A DNA stretch of 64,000 nt from Megalonaias nervosa. Its lineage: Eukaryota > Mollusca > Bivalvia > Unionida > Unionidae. The translations under genes and the position numbers were made by a program. Location: NCBI GenBank assembly GCA_016617855.1, contig JAECUM010004923.1, positions 30,641-94,640 on the forward strand. Direction: 5' to 3'. Below the pieces are notes generated by a model. The model saw only the letters and a list, made by a program, of their open reading frames with translations, was not told the DNA's origin and ran no database searches. This document shows positions 53,162-64,000 of the stretch, piece after piece. Positions within the stretch are counted from its first letter, which is position 1, and every line of letters starts with the position of its first letter.

Positions 53162-53785
53162 TTAAAAAACCATTTGTATTTGGTTTTTAATCAAAACCAC
53201 AAATGTATGGCTTGGCTTGAGGGCAATAATAATTGCCTTCTTTGACTCTTCAGAAAGGCAACTCTGAAAAACATCATAAAGAATGGATTTGTCTATTCCA
53301 GCATTTGCACCCCACCACACTTCCTTTTCTATGTAATACTGACCAGTCATGCCCAAGATCTTACTGGCTTCAGACAGTAATGATGGTCCCAATTTGTTAG
53401 AATGCCATGTGTGACAAACATTTTGCACACAATTCAAATAAACATTCAGACAGCCTGGTAAGTCATCTGCATTTAAAGTGAGGCCACCCTCAAAATATGT
53501 TACTGCTGTGCACAGGGATATAGCCATGCATGTACTAGAGCCTTCTTCAATGCTGAAACTGCCACAATTCAACTGAGACATTGCAGACATAAGTGCATCT
53601 ATCACCATGTTTGTGTTGAAATAGAGAGATTGTGGTTGCTTTGTTTGCACTGCAATGATATCTGCATCAGTTTGTTCTATCATCCACCCACTTCTTGATG
53701 TAGGTACTTCAGTGTTTTCTACTGTCCCCCTACTTCTTGATGTAGTTATTTCAGTAGTATCTTCAATAACCCCCCCACTTCTCAA
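53162..53785 (-). pseudogene. cysteine-protease-like domain of the transposon (possibly C76/papain fold)
   Basis: The N-terminal ~40 residues are tandem repeats (TSRSGGxIEDTTE type). Then NCGSFSIEEGSSTCMAISLC, where Cys in STCMAISL is a candidate nucleophile. A strand THTFVVLIKN-like segment at the C-terminus is followed, after a frameshift at ~53,165, by a segment reading NSHIHYQRD, where Asp-x-His would be expected. This arrangement recalls herpesvirus tegument-type deubiquitinases (C76), but that is a weak pattern match. Coding continues to about 52,980. Confidence 0.4.
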
Positions 53786-53960
53786 TAAATACTTCAGTGT
53801 TGTCTTCTATCATCCCTTCACTTCTTGATGTAGGTACTTCAGTGTTGTCTTCTACTGTCCTCTCACTTCTTGATGTAGTTACTTAAGTACTATCTTCTAT
53901 CATCCCCCCACTGCTCAATGTAGGTACTTCAGTGTTGTCTTCTATGATCCCCTCAATGCT
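53680..53960 (-). repeat. ~48-bp coding minisatellite at the start of the protease-like region
   Basis: cacttcttgatgtaggtacttcagtgttgtcttctat repeats about six times with variants. It encodes a Ser/Arg/Thr/Glu-rich peptide in the part that is still open, and is frameshifted further upstream. Confidence 0.75.
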
Positions 53961-54952
53961 CAGTTAATAATCTGTACTTATTGCCCAATGTTTACCACTA
54001 TTGTCTCATATGATAAATATATCCAGAATAACTGTAATGGGAGAAGTACAGCATCCCTTAAAATCTGGTGATATCAACCTCACATTATAAATTGCAGCAA
54101 TCATGCAATTTTACCTATGTTTGCTCTGAAATTGCAATTAACCAAACCTTGTATAAAAATTTTTAAATGGTTGCTAAACTTTTGTGATTCACAGTATATT
54201 AATGATGTGAAAATTATCTGATCCATTGTTATATGATTGAATACATAACTGCATGTCACATAAGTGAATGATAAAAACTGCATATACTGAACAAGTGTAG
54301 TGTCTTGACATTGACCCTAATAGATACCAGTAATTTTTCACTAACTGCAAAAATAATAATAAACACTTCCGCAAAAATGGAAACTAAAAGAGATTCTTTT
54401 TTATAGTGCTCAGTTAAGATGGTCACAAATTATGAGTAATACAAATCTGCCCTGAATATAATAATAAATAATATCAAGAAAGAAATGTATTTCCTGTTGT
54501 CTAATTCAACAGTTATTATTTGTAGACACAATTCTGACGTCCAAGCAAGTTCTGGTGATTATATCCGGTGGGGTCTGCTCTTAGTCCGATAAATGGGCCC
54601 CCCAACATATATTGATGGACGCTCTGATGTCACCTGTTCTATTAAAACGCGCAATTGCTGCATAAAAATTTGTCCGGAACACACCAGCGTATAGTTCAGA
54701 CACTTACAAGTACATGGTAACAAGCGTATGTAGCCATGACGTTCAAAATGGCCTCATGACACATGGTTGTGTTATTCCAAGTGGATTTACAAGTCGTCAA
54801 ACACGGGAATGGATAATAATAATATTTACATATCGCCAGAGACGCGAGAAATACTGGTAAGTGTCTTAAATGTACACCGATGTGTTGTGGATAGAGCTAC
54901 ATCAGACCAAATGTGAAATGGAACTGAAAAACTGAATTCCAACATAGCAAAC
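53961..54952. other. probable intron/5' region of the transposon
   Basis: Mostly AT-rich. On the plus strand a short ATG frame at about 54,811 ends in CTG|GTAAGTGTC, a good splice donor, hinting at a divergent transcript. A stretch near 54,540-54,620 is less AT-rich. No family recognised. Confidence 0.35.
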
Positions 54953-55049
54953 CTCTAAATTTCTGGATATATTCTTCTTGAATTCCACGCTTCCATAGAA
55001 AACTCAAGAGTTCGTCAATTCCCAATCGTCTAACACTTTCTTCGGCCAT
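54953..55049 (-). CDS. SAM-like first exon of the transposon gene
   Basis: ATG at 55049, 97 nt to the donor GAG|GTTTGC at 54,953|54,952. The 32 codons read LGIDELLSFLWKRGIQEEYI in the core, resembling the first helices of a SAM-type domain. The exon lies ~330 bp inside the transposon's 5' terminus. Confidence 0.4.
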
Positions 55050-55384
55050 GCTGACCAAACACGCTGTACAATAATGACCGACTGACTCGAATACGGGATA
55101 CGCAAATACCACAGGATAACTCGAGACGAATAAAATCAAATAACCCGTTAGAGTTTTCTCCCTTGTATGTTGATTTGCCGCGATTTAGACCGTGATGTGA
55201 TTTAAATATTATACGTTCACTTTTTCTGACACCCCTACATGTGATTTCTGATTTTGTTAACACAACCCATTTGTTAAACCAACCCTCCACTGTCAGAATC
55301 GAAATGGTCTCAAACATAACCTCCTACATATATTTTTTTAAAGTGCCGTCCCCAGGGGGAATATATGTTTTACTGGAACAGCCC

Positions 55385-56412
55385 TTAGGAAGAATATCTG
55401 CCCTTATGTGCATTATTCAGATCTCCATTTCCAAATTTTTACTCATCAAGTAAAAACATTTTCTATTGTCACTCATGGCTTTGCCATTTGTGACAATACA
55501 TTGTTTCCACTTCATTCATGAAATATTTCTATATATCTGCTAAAAAAATGTAGATATCCTCTAAATATCCCGGGTTTGATAAAAATCGAATCAGAAATAA
55601 CAGTCTCATTAATATGCACAGTTCTCACTAATAATCAAAATAGTATTGAGATAATGGTGATAGGACCTGATATACGAACTTTGATCAAAATTTGATTAAC
55701 AATGCTGCCTCTGTAACAATCTCTACCAATCAGATGCAAGATCACCTCATAAATATTGCAGCGTACTTCTCATCTTTAAACTCATCAAAATTCTTGATAT
55801 AAAACTATATGCTCAGTTTGACCAAATACTGCACACAAAAAAAATTCCAAAGTGGTAATAAGCTCAGTCAATCAAAGGCATGAACTCCTTATTAATATGC
55901 TGATGTTGTTTATCATCAAATTCCTCCAGATCTTGAAGATATAGGCCTATATACCAAGTTGATCAAAATCTGTTCCAAAATTAAACCATCAGAGTGCTAA
56001 CAAGCTCAGCTAATCACATGCAAATCTGTCAAATAAAAATGCATTGATCTCTCTCCTAATGAAAATTGTTAGACATATTAATGATGTTAACATAATTAGT
56101 GGGATCAAACTCAGATCAAATATATAGAGTGGTAACTAGGTCTGAGAATCAGATACAAGATCACCTCGTTAATATGCATGGGTGTCACTCATATCAAACT
56201 CGTCTGAGATCTTTATGATATAAGCCTATATACCAAGTGTAATCAAAATACATTCAGAAATGAAGCCACTTGAGTGTCTGAAAGCAAATGTGGATGGAAA
56301 GGTAATGCACAATGGACAACAGACGCAAGACCATACCTTAAGCTCATTCTGTCTTTAGACAGGGAAGTTAAAATTTGTATGTTTAAAAATATGATACAGG
56401 TCTCTATCTCAC
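55385..56412. other. MRPS35 intron with degenerate ~190-bp repeats
   Basis: Several diverged copies of a phrase like ctcatcaaaattcttgatataaa...ccaagttgatcaaaatctg occur between 55,610 and 56,260. No gene. Confidence 0.45.
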
Positions 56413-56482
56413 CCATGATTCATGATACAAAGCTGTCAGTAAGTAGATAATGAAGTCATAATTCTGTTTCTTCAGTGGACAT
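56413..56482 (-). CDS. MRPS35: MRPS35 internal exon ([10 protein letters not shown]...YHESW)
   Basis: Acceptor CATTTTTTTCAG, exon of 70 nt, donor TGG|GTGAGA. With the 2-nt phase from the upstream exon it encodes Arg then [20 protein letters not shown] and ESW, the most conserved block of mitochondrial ribosomal protein S35. No long ORF marks it; it was found by splice phase and the family motif. Confidence 0.9.
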
Positions 56483-57839
56483 CTGAAAAAAATGAGAATA
56501 AAACTAGGATTATGTAATTTGTCTGTCTGTAAGAAAAATAACTTCTGCAAACATGCTTCTAAAAGAGAACTTTATAAAAATTAACAGCAAAATGCTGTAT
56601 AATCGATTTCTTTGGGTGAAGGGGGTATGCAGGCAACAGTATGTTCATCTTTTCCATTTCTCCAACTTTTGGTCCTTCACTCAATCACACTTTCTACAAA
56701 TTAACTCAATGGGAATGAAGTATGGCCAAATTTATTTGTCAAGCTTTTCAAGTGAAAAAGCTTTATACCACCATTATGAACTCGTAGACAACTTCAACTT
56801 TCACACACAAATATACGATTACAGTGATTCCCTGATGCAAGTTAACCTCTTCTTAATATCAGTGGCCTTATAAACAGATGGCATCTCGTAAGAGGGACAA
56901 AATGCCTTGACATCCTGCAAGGTGGCATCTGAAAATGGTGTGACCTGTCTTGAGACACCTTCTGAAATGTTTTCCACAGGCTATCTGTGTTGAGATGGGC
57001 CAAGCAAGCAGGGGACCAATGGTAGTCTGTTTTGAGAAATGCCTCTTGAGAGAAGACAACTGATGATCACTCTTGAGATGGGGATCACATGTGGAACATC
57101 ATGAGTGGCAGGGGAGGGGTGGTGAGGATCATGGATGACCTGTTTCCAGAAGGGGCCAATAGGTGGCCATTCTTGAGAGATGCTTCTTGAAAGGAGTACT
57201 AAGGGTAGCCTTTCTAAAAAAGAACCTCTTGGAAGAGGGACTACAACTGGTTAGTCTCGAAAGGGACCTCTTGGCTGGGGAACTACTGGTGGTCTCTCTT
57301 AATAGATAGACCCTGGGTTGTCAGTCATGAGGCATACTATGAATGGTTTGTCTTGCCAGTTGGACTACAAGGGGCCTATCTTGAAATGGGACTCTTCAGG
57401 TGATCTTAGGTGGTCTGTCTCGAGATGAGTTTCTGGAAATGGGAACCAAAGGTGATCTGTCTTAAAAGGGGAACCAAATATGAGTCAACTTGAGAGTGAT
57501 TTCTTCCACCAGTACTGGCTGCTATGCATAGCCTATCATGTGTTTATAAATAGCATTAAGCCTACAACAACAACAACTTAAATGCACTGATTTCAAATGT
57601 GTAATCTGACTGGAACATCATATATGTAAAACAGGTGGGGTGAATATCCTCTGACAACTTGGAACTTCTTAAAATTCACACACCTAATCCTGATATATAT
57701 AATACATTGATTAAAGTTTTTTGGCTCTTTTCTGCACTTGACTCCAATGCTCGCTAAGATGGGACAATGAAACTTTACAAATACATTCTCTAAGTCATAT
57801 GCTAGATTACATGATTGTGACCTTGTATAGTGCCAGTTT

Positions 57840-59080
57840 ACTGCATTTGCTTGTTTCATGTAGTATTGCCAAGTGATGTTGCTTAGTGACAATGGCATAG
57901 TACACAAGTTTCATGCAGTATTGTTAAGCAATGTTGCTTAATGACAGTGGCATAATACACAAGTTTCATGTAGTATTGCTAATCAATGTCACTTATCAAT
58001 GCGTTTGGAGAAAATATTAAATATTGGAATTTGCTTCACAAAAACAAAAGCTGAAAAAGCATACAGACACAGTTAATTTTACTTCCGTATGGCATTTGTA
58101 GAAAGTTCAGGCATCAACAATGTGAGTTCCCCTTTTATTCATGTATTGCCAACTGATTTTTGTGGTTGTCATGAAATATGAAATTTAAAGACTGAACAAA
58201 GAATTACCATCTTGTGAAGAAACCAGGGAACCCCTCTCCATTAGTGTTGCAGCCAGCAATATCTGTAAAACTGCAGCTGCCCACCCTTATTTCATGAGCA
58301 TCCCTCTTACTTGTGAAGAAACTAGGGAATCCCCTTGAGTTCAGAGGAATTCTAAACCCACCAAAAATACTCTTTCATTAATTTGATATTCAGGCACTAA
58401 TTAATTTGTGTACTATGTCACTGTCACTAAGACACACTGCTTAGCAATAATACATAAATCTTCTGTACTATTCCACTATCATTAAATGGCATTGCTAAGC
58501 AATACTACATGAAACTTGTGTACTATGCCACTATCATTAAATGGCATTGCTAAGCAATACTACATGAAATTTGTGCACTGTGCCACTGTCACAAAGCAAT
58601 GTTGTTTAGAAATACTACATGAAACTTGTGTGCTATGCCACTGTCACTAAGCAACACTGCTTACAATACTGCAAGAAATTTGTTTACTATGCCACTGTGA
58701 CTAAGTGACATTGTTTAGAAATACTACATGAAACTTGTGTGCTATGCCACTGTGACTAAGTGACATTGTTTAGAAACACTACATGAAATTTGTGTACTTT
58801 GCCACTGTAAGTAAGTGACACTGTTAAACAATACTGCATGCAATTTGTGTACTCTGCCACTGTCACTAAGCAATACTGCTTAGCAAATACTGCATGAAAC
58901 TTGTGTACTATGTCCTTGTCACTAAGCAACACTGCATGAAATTTGTGTACTCTGCCACTGTTAACAAGCAACACTGCTTAGCTATACTACATGAAACTTG
59001 TGTACTATGCCACTGTCACTATGCAACATTGCTTAGCAGTACTGCATGAAATTTGTGTACTATGCCACTGCCACTTAACA
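57840..59080. repeat. ~58-60-bp minisatellite in two opposite orientations
   Basis: At 57,840-57,990 the unit reads ttgcttagtgacaatggcat...acaagtttcatg; at 58,420-59,080 the complementary form reads tgaaacttgtgtactatgcc and is repeated ~11 times. About 430 bp of unrelated sequence separates the two, so the region can form a long hairpin. Confidence 0.8.
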
Positions 59081-59099
59081 AGCATCAGTGTAGAAAAGG

Positions 59100-60250
59100 T
59101 CCAAAAACATTGATCAGTGACCTTGACATTAAAGATAAAACCTTGATTGTAATACATCAAATGCTATCAAACTCAGAATAAAAAATTTACCATGGTTCAT
59201 CACTGTACCTCAACAGCTTTTAAAACCAAGCAGAACAAAAGAAAACCTTTAAAATATTATGAACTCGAGGATAAGGCCTAAAATATGCAATGCAATACAT
59301 CTTCTAGTGACAATCTATAAATATACTAGGCTTCATCCATTTACCTTAGGCAGCTCTTAGATTTGAAGGCAAAAGGTTTATGTGACTGAAGCCTAAACTA
59401 ATGTGACCTTGAAGACAGGACCCCAATGTGTTATGCACCACAACATTTAGTGATGATATATAGTTACATCATGTTATATCCCATAGTCTCAAATGCTCTA
59501 AAATTTGAGAGTGGACAAGAAGTTTGATGGAAAACATAAAGTACTGCACTGTGACCTTGACCTTAAAGATAAACCCACTTGTCTGATATATGACATACCT
59601 TTAGTAGTTGTGTATAAGTATGCCAAGTATCATGCCTTAATCTCTCAGAGTTTAAAATGATGTATTGGAAAGGAAAGTACAATGGAAGCATAAAAGGCTG
59701 AGCTATGACCTTGACCTTCAAGATAAACCCCTTGTCTGATATATGACACACCTTTAGCAGTTGTGTACAAGTATGCCAAGTATCATGCCTTAATCTCTCA
59801 GAGTTTAAAATGATGTATTGGAAGGGAAAGTGCAATGGAAGCATAAAAGACTGAGTTGTTATTTTGGCTTGAAGATAGGAACCCCAATGTGGTATAACAT
59901 ATCCTCTGGTTATGATAAATAAATATAAATAGTTAATCTCAAATAGCTTTAATGTTACAGAAAAAATGTGATAGAAAACATAAAACAAACTCTGACCTTG
60001 ATCTGAGGATAGTAATGCTGTAAGCAACCCACTTTCTAATGACTGTTTTGAAGTATACCAAGTTTCATACTTTAATCTCAAACTGCCTTCGCGCAGAAGG
60101 GAGAGTGTGATGCAAAGCATAAAATACTAAGAAGTGACCTGGACAACACCCTCAATGTGGCATGCCTTCTAGTGATTAGGTACAAGTATAATACGTTTCA
60201 TCCCTTAATCTCAAATGGCTCTAACACTATTGAACGGAAAGTGCGACAGA
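59100..60250. repeat. ~140-bp degenerate tandem repeats
   Basis: Two clear copies (about 59,560-59,840) share ccttgtctgatatatgacacacctttagcagttgtg and gccaagtatcatgccttaatctctcagag. More diverged copies lie on both sides. Confidence 0.75.
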
Positions 60251-60944
60251 CTGACTGATGGACAGACATGTCATACTATGCTTCAGTTTTCTTCAAAAAA
60301 GGTGCGGGATAACATTTTATTTTACTTGTCTATCACTTCAGTCGGCATTTTGACAGTTTCATCATGAATGCCATGAGCTTAGTGGGAAAGCCTGCACCTT
60401 CCCTGCATTGATATTTGATTTTGAGTTTTGAGACTTAACTTGTTATTTTGCAGAAATCATTCTTCTTCTTCAAGGGACTGTGACACTGACTTTCGATCCC
60501 CAAATCAATAGGTGTCCTTCTAAGCTCAAATGCAAGCCATATACAAAGTGTTTATCTGATATACAAGTCATGTTACTGAGTGGAAACAGTCCTCCCTCTT
60601 TCAATCACTGTGACCCTGACTTTTGACTTTTGAGTCTGAAATTGGTAGGTTTCTTCAATGCTCAAAATGTAAGCTGCTTGGTATGTGGTGGAGAACTTGA
60701 ATTATTGTGAAGATGTTGAAGTTGTTGTTGTACGGCTTAACGCCATTTTTCAGCACACGATAGGCTATACATGGCGGCCAGTATTAATGGTGGAGGAAGA
60801 AACCGGGAAATACCCGCAAAGAACCACCGACCTACAAGAAGCTACTGGCAAGCTTTCTCACATATCCACATTCGCTGAATCCAAGACTTGAACCCAATTA
60901 TTGTGATGAAATGAAATGGAAAACAGACACATGCTTGTATGTAC

Positions 60945-61449
60945 ATATGGAAGATGGATGCACATCATAAAATGGAAAACAGACCCATGTTTGTATGTAC
61001 ATATGGATTGATGGATGCACATCATAAAATGGAAAACAGACCCATGTTTGTATGTACATATGGATTGATGGATGCACAACATCATAAAATGGAAAACAGA
61101 CCCATGTTTGTATGTACATATGGATTGATAGATGCACAACCTCATAAAATGGAAAACAGACCTACATTTGTATGTACATATGGACTGATGGATGCACAAC
61201 ATCATAAAATAGAAAACAGACCCATGTTTGGATGTACATATGGATTGATGGATGCACAATGTCATAAAATGGAAAACAGACCCATGTTTGTATGTACATA
61301 TGGATTGATGGATGCACAACATCATAAAATGGAAAACAGACCCATGTTTGTATATACGTATGGACTGATGGACGCACAACATCATAAAATGGAAAACAGA
61401 CCCATGTTTGTATGTACATATGGATTGATGGATGCACAACATCATAAAG
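60945..61449. repeat. 60-bp minisatellite, ~8.5 copies, open on both strands
   Basis: Unit catcataaaatggaaaacag acccatgtttgtatgtacat atggattgatggatgcacaa (60 nt, here spaced). Because 60 is a multiple of 3 and the unit has no stop in several frames, long ORFs appear on both strands; these are not taken as genes. Confidence 0.93.
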
Positions 61450-61618
61450 TGATATGCTCTGCCTTACAATAAGTGTATAAAAATTATCTTAGTCCACACC
61501 AATAAATGAATTCACAGAATCATCAAAAGTGATTGGAAACTGCATCCCAGATCAAAAACAAGAGATAACTCAGATTAAGTTATGATAATTCATGAAGATT
61601 ATCACCAAAACAAGATAC

Positions 61619-61728
61619 CTGTCTGCTGTAAGGGTCACTTCATCTGTATTCTTATTGTATCTTGGTCCAACAAGACGAATAAATTTATCTCTGGCATGAT
61701 AATCCAAGTCAAGATCAGACAACTTGAA
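61619..61728 (-). CDS. MRPS35: MRPS35 internal exon (FKLSDLDLDYHARDKFIRL...)
   Basis: Acceptor TTTTATTTTCAG, 110-nt exon, donor ACAG|GTATCT. Encodes LDYHARDKFIRLVGPRYN and TDEVTLTAD plus two bases of the Arg codon. This is the S35 segment just before CPLKKQNYD; the 2+1 split codon matches the next exon exactly. Upstream exons are beyond the window. Confidence 0.9.
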
Positions 61729-62189
61729 CTGAAAATAAAATCAAAGATTTTCTGATGGCCGAGATGCATTCACCTGAAGAATAAAATTAATTTACAGTGT
61801 TTGTCAGTAATCTTGATCCATAATTAGGACTGACAAATTACATGCACACCAACTTACTTCATGTATTTCACAAATTAAGGAAAATTTATGCAAGCTGAAC
61901 TTGGAAAAACTCATAGTATTCCATCAATGGTATTCTTCAGGGAGAAAATACAGCCACAATTGTAAATGCCAATTTGCTAAGGTGCTTGAATAAACTTTAC
62001 TGGACTGTTTCTTTATTATTGTAAATTACTCAGATTAACATGGACATTGTAATTTCACCACTGGACAGAATCATCTGGCTCTGGAAGTGAAGAGAGATAA
62101 ACCCAATGGAACTTTGAAAGATCAAAGTATTTAGGCAGAAAAATTGGGGTAAAGTTTCTGGCCTTTTGAGTTACACAATGCTTTGCATT

Positions 62190-63060
62190 ACATCTGAATC
62201 AGTCAAGTGATCCTAAGCATTCAAGAGAATTACTTGAGTGATACTGAGTATTTGAGTGATCTTGAATATCTGAGTTACATACTCAAGTCATGCTGAATAT
62301 TCAAGTGATACACCCAGTGATACGGAGCATGGAATGATGCTCAGTTTTCAAGTGCACTTCTCAAGTCATGCTGAGTATTTGCATTACAGACTCAAGAGAT
62401 GCTGAATATTCAAGTGATACACCCAGCGATATGGAGCATTTGAGTGATGCTCAGTTTTGGAGTGCTTTACTCAAGTAATCCTGAGTATTCAAGTTACATA
62501 CTCAAGAGATGCTGAATAATCAAGTGATACACCCAGTGATATGGAGCATTTAAGTGGTGCTCAGTTTTCAAGTGCTATACTCAAGTAATGCTGAGTATCT
62601 GAATTACATACTCAAGTGATGCTGAATATTCAAGTGATATACTTGGTGATATGGAACATTTGAGTGATGCTCAGTTTTGGAGTGCTTTACTCAAGTAATC
62701 CTGAGTATTCAAGTTACATACTCAAGAGATGCTGAATAATCAAGTGATACACCCAGTGATATGGAGCATTTAAGTGGTGCTCAGTTTTCAAGTGCTATAC
62801 TCAAGTAATGCTGAGTATCTGAATTACATACTCAAGTGATGCTAAATATTCAAGTGATATACTTGGTGATATGGAGCATTTGAGTGATGCTCAGTGCAGT
62901 ATTCACATGATGCTGAATATTCAAGTGATATACTTGGTGATATGGAGCATTTGAGTGATGCTCAGTGCAGTATTCACATGATGCTGAATATTCAAGTGAT
63001 ATACTTGGTGATATGGAGCATTTGAGTGATGCTCAGTGCAGTATTCACATGATGCTGAAT
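62190..63060. repeat. ~111-bp tandem array grading into a 70-bp array
   Basis: Units combine caagtgatacacccagtgat, gagcatttgagtgatgctca and actcaagtaatgctgagtat. From about 62,850 a shortened 70-bp unit (gatgctcagtgcagtattca) repeats three times almost identically, a secondary expansion within the older array. Confidence 0.85.
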
Positions 63061-63548
63061 GTCATGTATATTTAATTTAATTGTTTCTTTGTTAGTTTAA
63101 ATTTTGTATTTCATTACATGCTATTGTAATGTAACACTATGATGGACTTGACCTTGTCCAAAATTAGTTCATTTCTGCTCGACATGATTGACTTTAAAAA
63201 AAAATAATTAAAATTTCGTTTTATGTAAACAACTAATAATAGCTTCATTATTCTGTATGTGTTTGAACTAAATATCAGGACTTTTATTCAGGTAAACAAC
63301 AAGGAGTAAATATGTTGATTTGGGTCAGGGTTTTGGAGTTTAAAGTGAATTTTATGGGTTATTGTCTTGTAAATAAACATGGCTCATTAGATCATTCTAG
63401 AAGGTTATTTTCCATTAGGTAATGGTCTTTTTTAGAAAATGCTAATTGTGACATTCGTCCGAAAATAATATCACACAGAAATATAGATATACATCTATCA
63501 TAAAACATTCACATTTATATTTGAAGATCACAAGTACATGTATTAGAA

Positions 63549-63691
63549 CAGGGGTCTCAAACACATGGCCCGCCAAGCTGTATCCTGTGGCGTCACAAGG
63601 TGTCATGAGAGAAAACGAAGGTGGTGCGGCCCTTTGGCCATAGAAAATGCCCTCATACGACCCTCAGGGTGGTTCGAGTTTGAGACCCCTG
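63549..63691. mobile_element. hAT-type MITE with 8-bp target duplication
   Basis: 143 bp with terminal inverted repeats CAGGGGTCTCAAAC / GTTTGAGACCCCTG and a perfect 8-bp direct flank TATTAGAA (63,541-63,548 and 63,692-63,699). Size, TIR style and 8-bp duplication fit a hAT-derived MITE. Confidence 0.9.
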
Positions 63692-63820
63692 TATTAGAAT
63701 TTAAATTGCAAAATTAACTATGGTAATATTTATTTATCCTCTCTGTAAGGACTTCACTTCCTTCAATTACATTAAAACTTTCCTCCAGTATTAGAATATT
63801 TCTCCTTTCATTAGAGGTTC

Positions 63821-64000
63821 TGCCATCATTATCAAGGAATAAATGTTATCATGGATCAACTGAATGCCATCATTATCAAGGAATAAATGTTATCATGGAT
63901 CAACTGAATGCCTTCATTATCAAGGAATAAATGTTATCATGGATCAACTGAATGCCTTCATTATCAAGGAATAAATGTTATCATGGATCAACTGAATGCC
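63821..64000. repeat. 44-bp tandem array running off the window
   Basis: Unit tgccatcattatcaaggaat aaatgttatcatggatcaac tgaa (44 nt, here spaced), about 4 copies with almost no divergence, continuing beyond 64,000. Confidence 0.92.

Larger units (their letters stand above)
48726..55384 (-). mobile_element. 6.66-kb DNA transposon with GGGCTGTTCCAG termini and TTA target duplication
   Basis: The ends GGGCTGTTCCAGTAAAACAT and its inverse match for ~22 bp exactly and ~48 bp with mismatches (through ...GGCACTTT). TTA flanks both sides (48,723-48,725 and 55,385-55,387). Coding on the minus strand: a SAM-like first exon, a cysteine-protease-like region and a large DDE-like protein. It lies in an MRPS35 intron in the same orientation as the host gene. 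The superfamily could not be assigned; a TTA duplication would fit Harbinger or CACTA by size, but the protein does not look like either by eye. Confidence 0.85.
56483..61618. other. large MRPS35 intron of tandem and inverted repeats
   Basis: Contains degenerate ggtctgtcttgagatg-type repeats (56,900-57,500), inverted minisatellite arrays (57,840-59,080), ~140-bp repeats with tgaccttgaccttaaagata (59,100-60,250) and a 60-bp array (60,945-61,449). ORFs in it are products of repeats. Confidence 0.65.
61729..64000. other. MRPS35 intron, right edge of window
   Basis: Holds the 111/70-bp repeat arrays (62,190-63,060), a hAT-type MITE and a 44-bp array cut by the window edge. No further S35 exon was found by eye. 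Confidence 0.5.

Noticed and set aside
60858..61472. Protein-coding genes of 177 and 195 codons on opposite strands
   Set aside because: Both are translations of a 60-bp minisatellite; no start context or homology.
63549..63691. Regulatory hairpin
   Set aside because: The exact 8-bp flanking duplication and terminal repeats show a MITE insertion instead.
12962..64000. CRISPR-like arrays (55-, 60- and 44-bp repeats)
   Set aside because: The repeats are head-to-tail without unique spacers and lie in introns of an animal gene.

Overview
The window reads as animal nuclear DNA, most likely from a mollusc or another lophotrochozoan. The support is a spliced mitochondrial ribosomal protein gene with long repeat-filled introns, a tRNA-derived SINE of a type I associate with molluscs, many minisatellites, and a dense cluster of virus-like mobile elements. 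The species call is inference; the eukaryotic nature is directly visible from splice sites, TATA boxes and AATAAA signals.

From 1 to about 12.9 kb lies a decayed Polinton/Maverick (Polinton 1), cut by the left window edge and coded mostly on the minus strand. It holds an integrase with chromodomain, two copies of a small basic 'GGF' protein, a basic protein, an A32-like packaging ATPase, a BIR-domain protein, a protein-primed DNA polymerase B, and a zinc-knuckle gene on the opposite strand. No capsid genes are visible in this part. A SINE sits in its right part, next to a small promoter / open frame / histone-type stem-loop cassette.

From 13,167 to 33,324 lies a second, AT-rich Polinton (Polinton 2) that can be bounded at both ends. 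It has 0.56-0.59 kb terminal inverted repeats (TIRs) and a TCAGC target duplication, and each tip is a ~200 bp palindrome. Its genes in order are an unknown protein, penton-like minor capsid protein, a small basic capsid-type protein, major capsid protein, a GGF protein, an overlapping basic ORF, adenain-like protease, zinc-ribbon protein, PLA2-integrase fusion, PolB and an unknown gene. A 6.7 kb Ty3/Gypsy LTR retrotransposon is nested inside it (14,398-21,089). That element has integrase upstream of reverse transcriptase, the Gmr1-type order.

From about 33.5 to 39.9 kb lies a third, different virus-like assembly: an HNH endonuclease, a PolB fused to an SF1 helicase, a second kind of rve integrase, a PLA2-type protein and a packaging ATPase. 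All are broken by stops and frameshifts, and I found neither ends nor a capsid gene. This is the best candidate for an undescribed system.

From 40.9 kb to the right edge lies the 3' part of the host gene MRPS35 on the minus strand: four exons with canonical splice sites and an AATAAA. Its introns carry a 55-bp minisatellite (~40 copies), a 6.66 kb DNA transposon with GGGCTGTTCCAG termini and a TTA target duplication, several other tandem arrays and a hAT-type MITE. The transposon encodes a SAM-like exon, a cysteine-protease-like domain and a DDE-like transposase. The three virus-like elements therefore lie directly downstream of a housekeeping gene. Nearly all mobile-element genes are disrupted, so the locus is mostly a graveyard, with the LTR retrotransposon as the youngest recognisable insertion.
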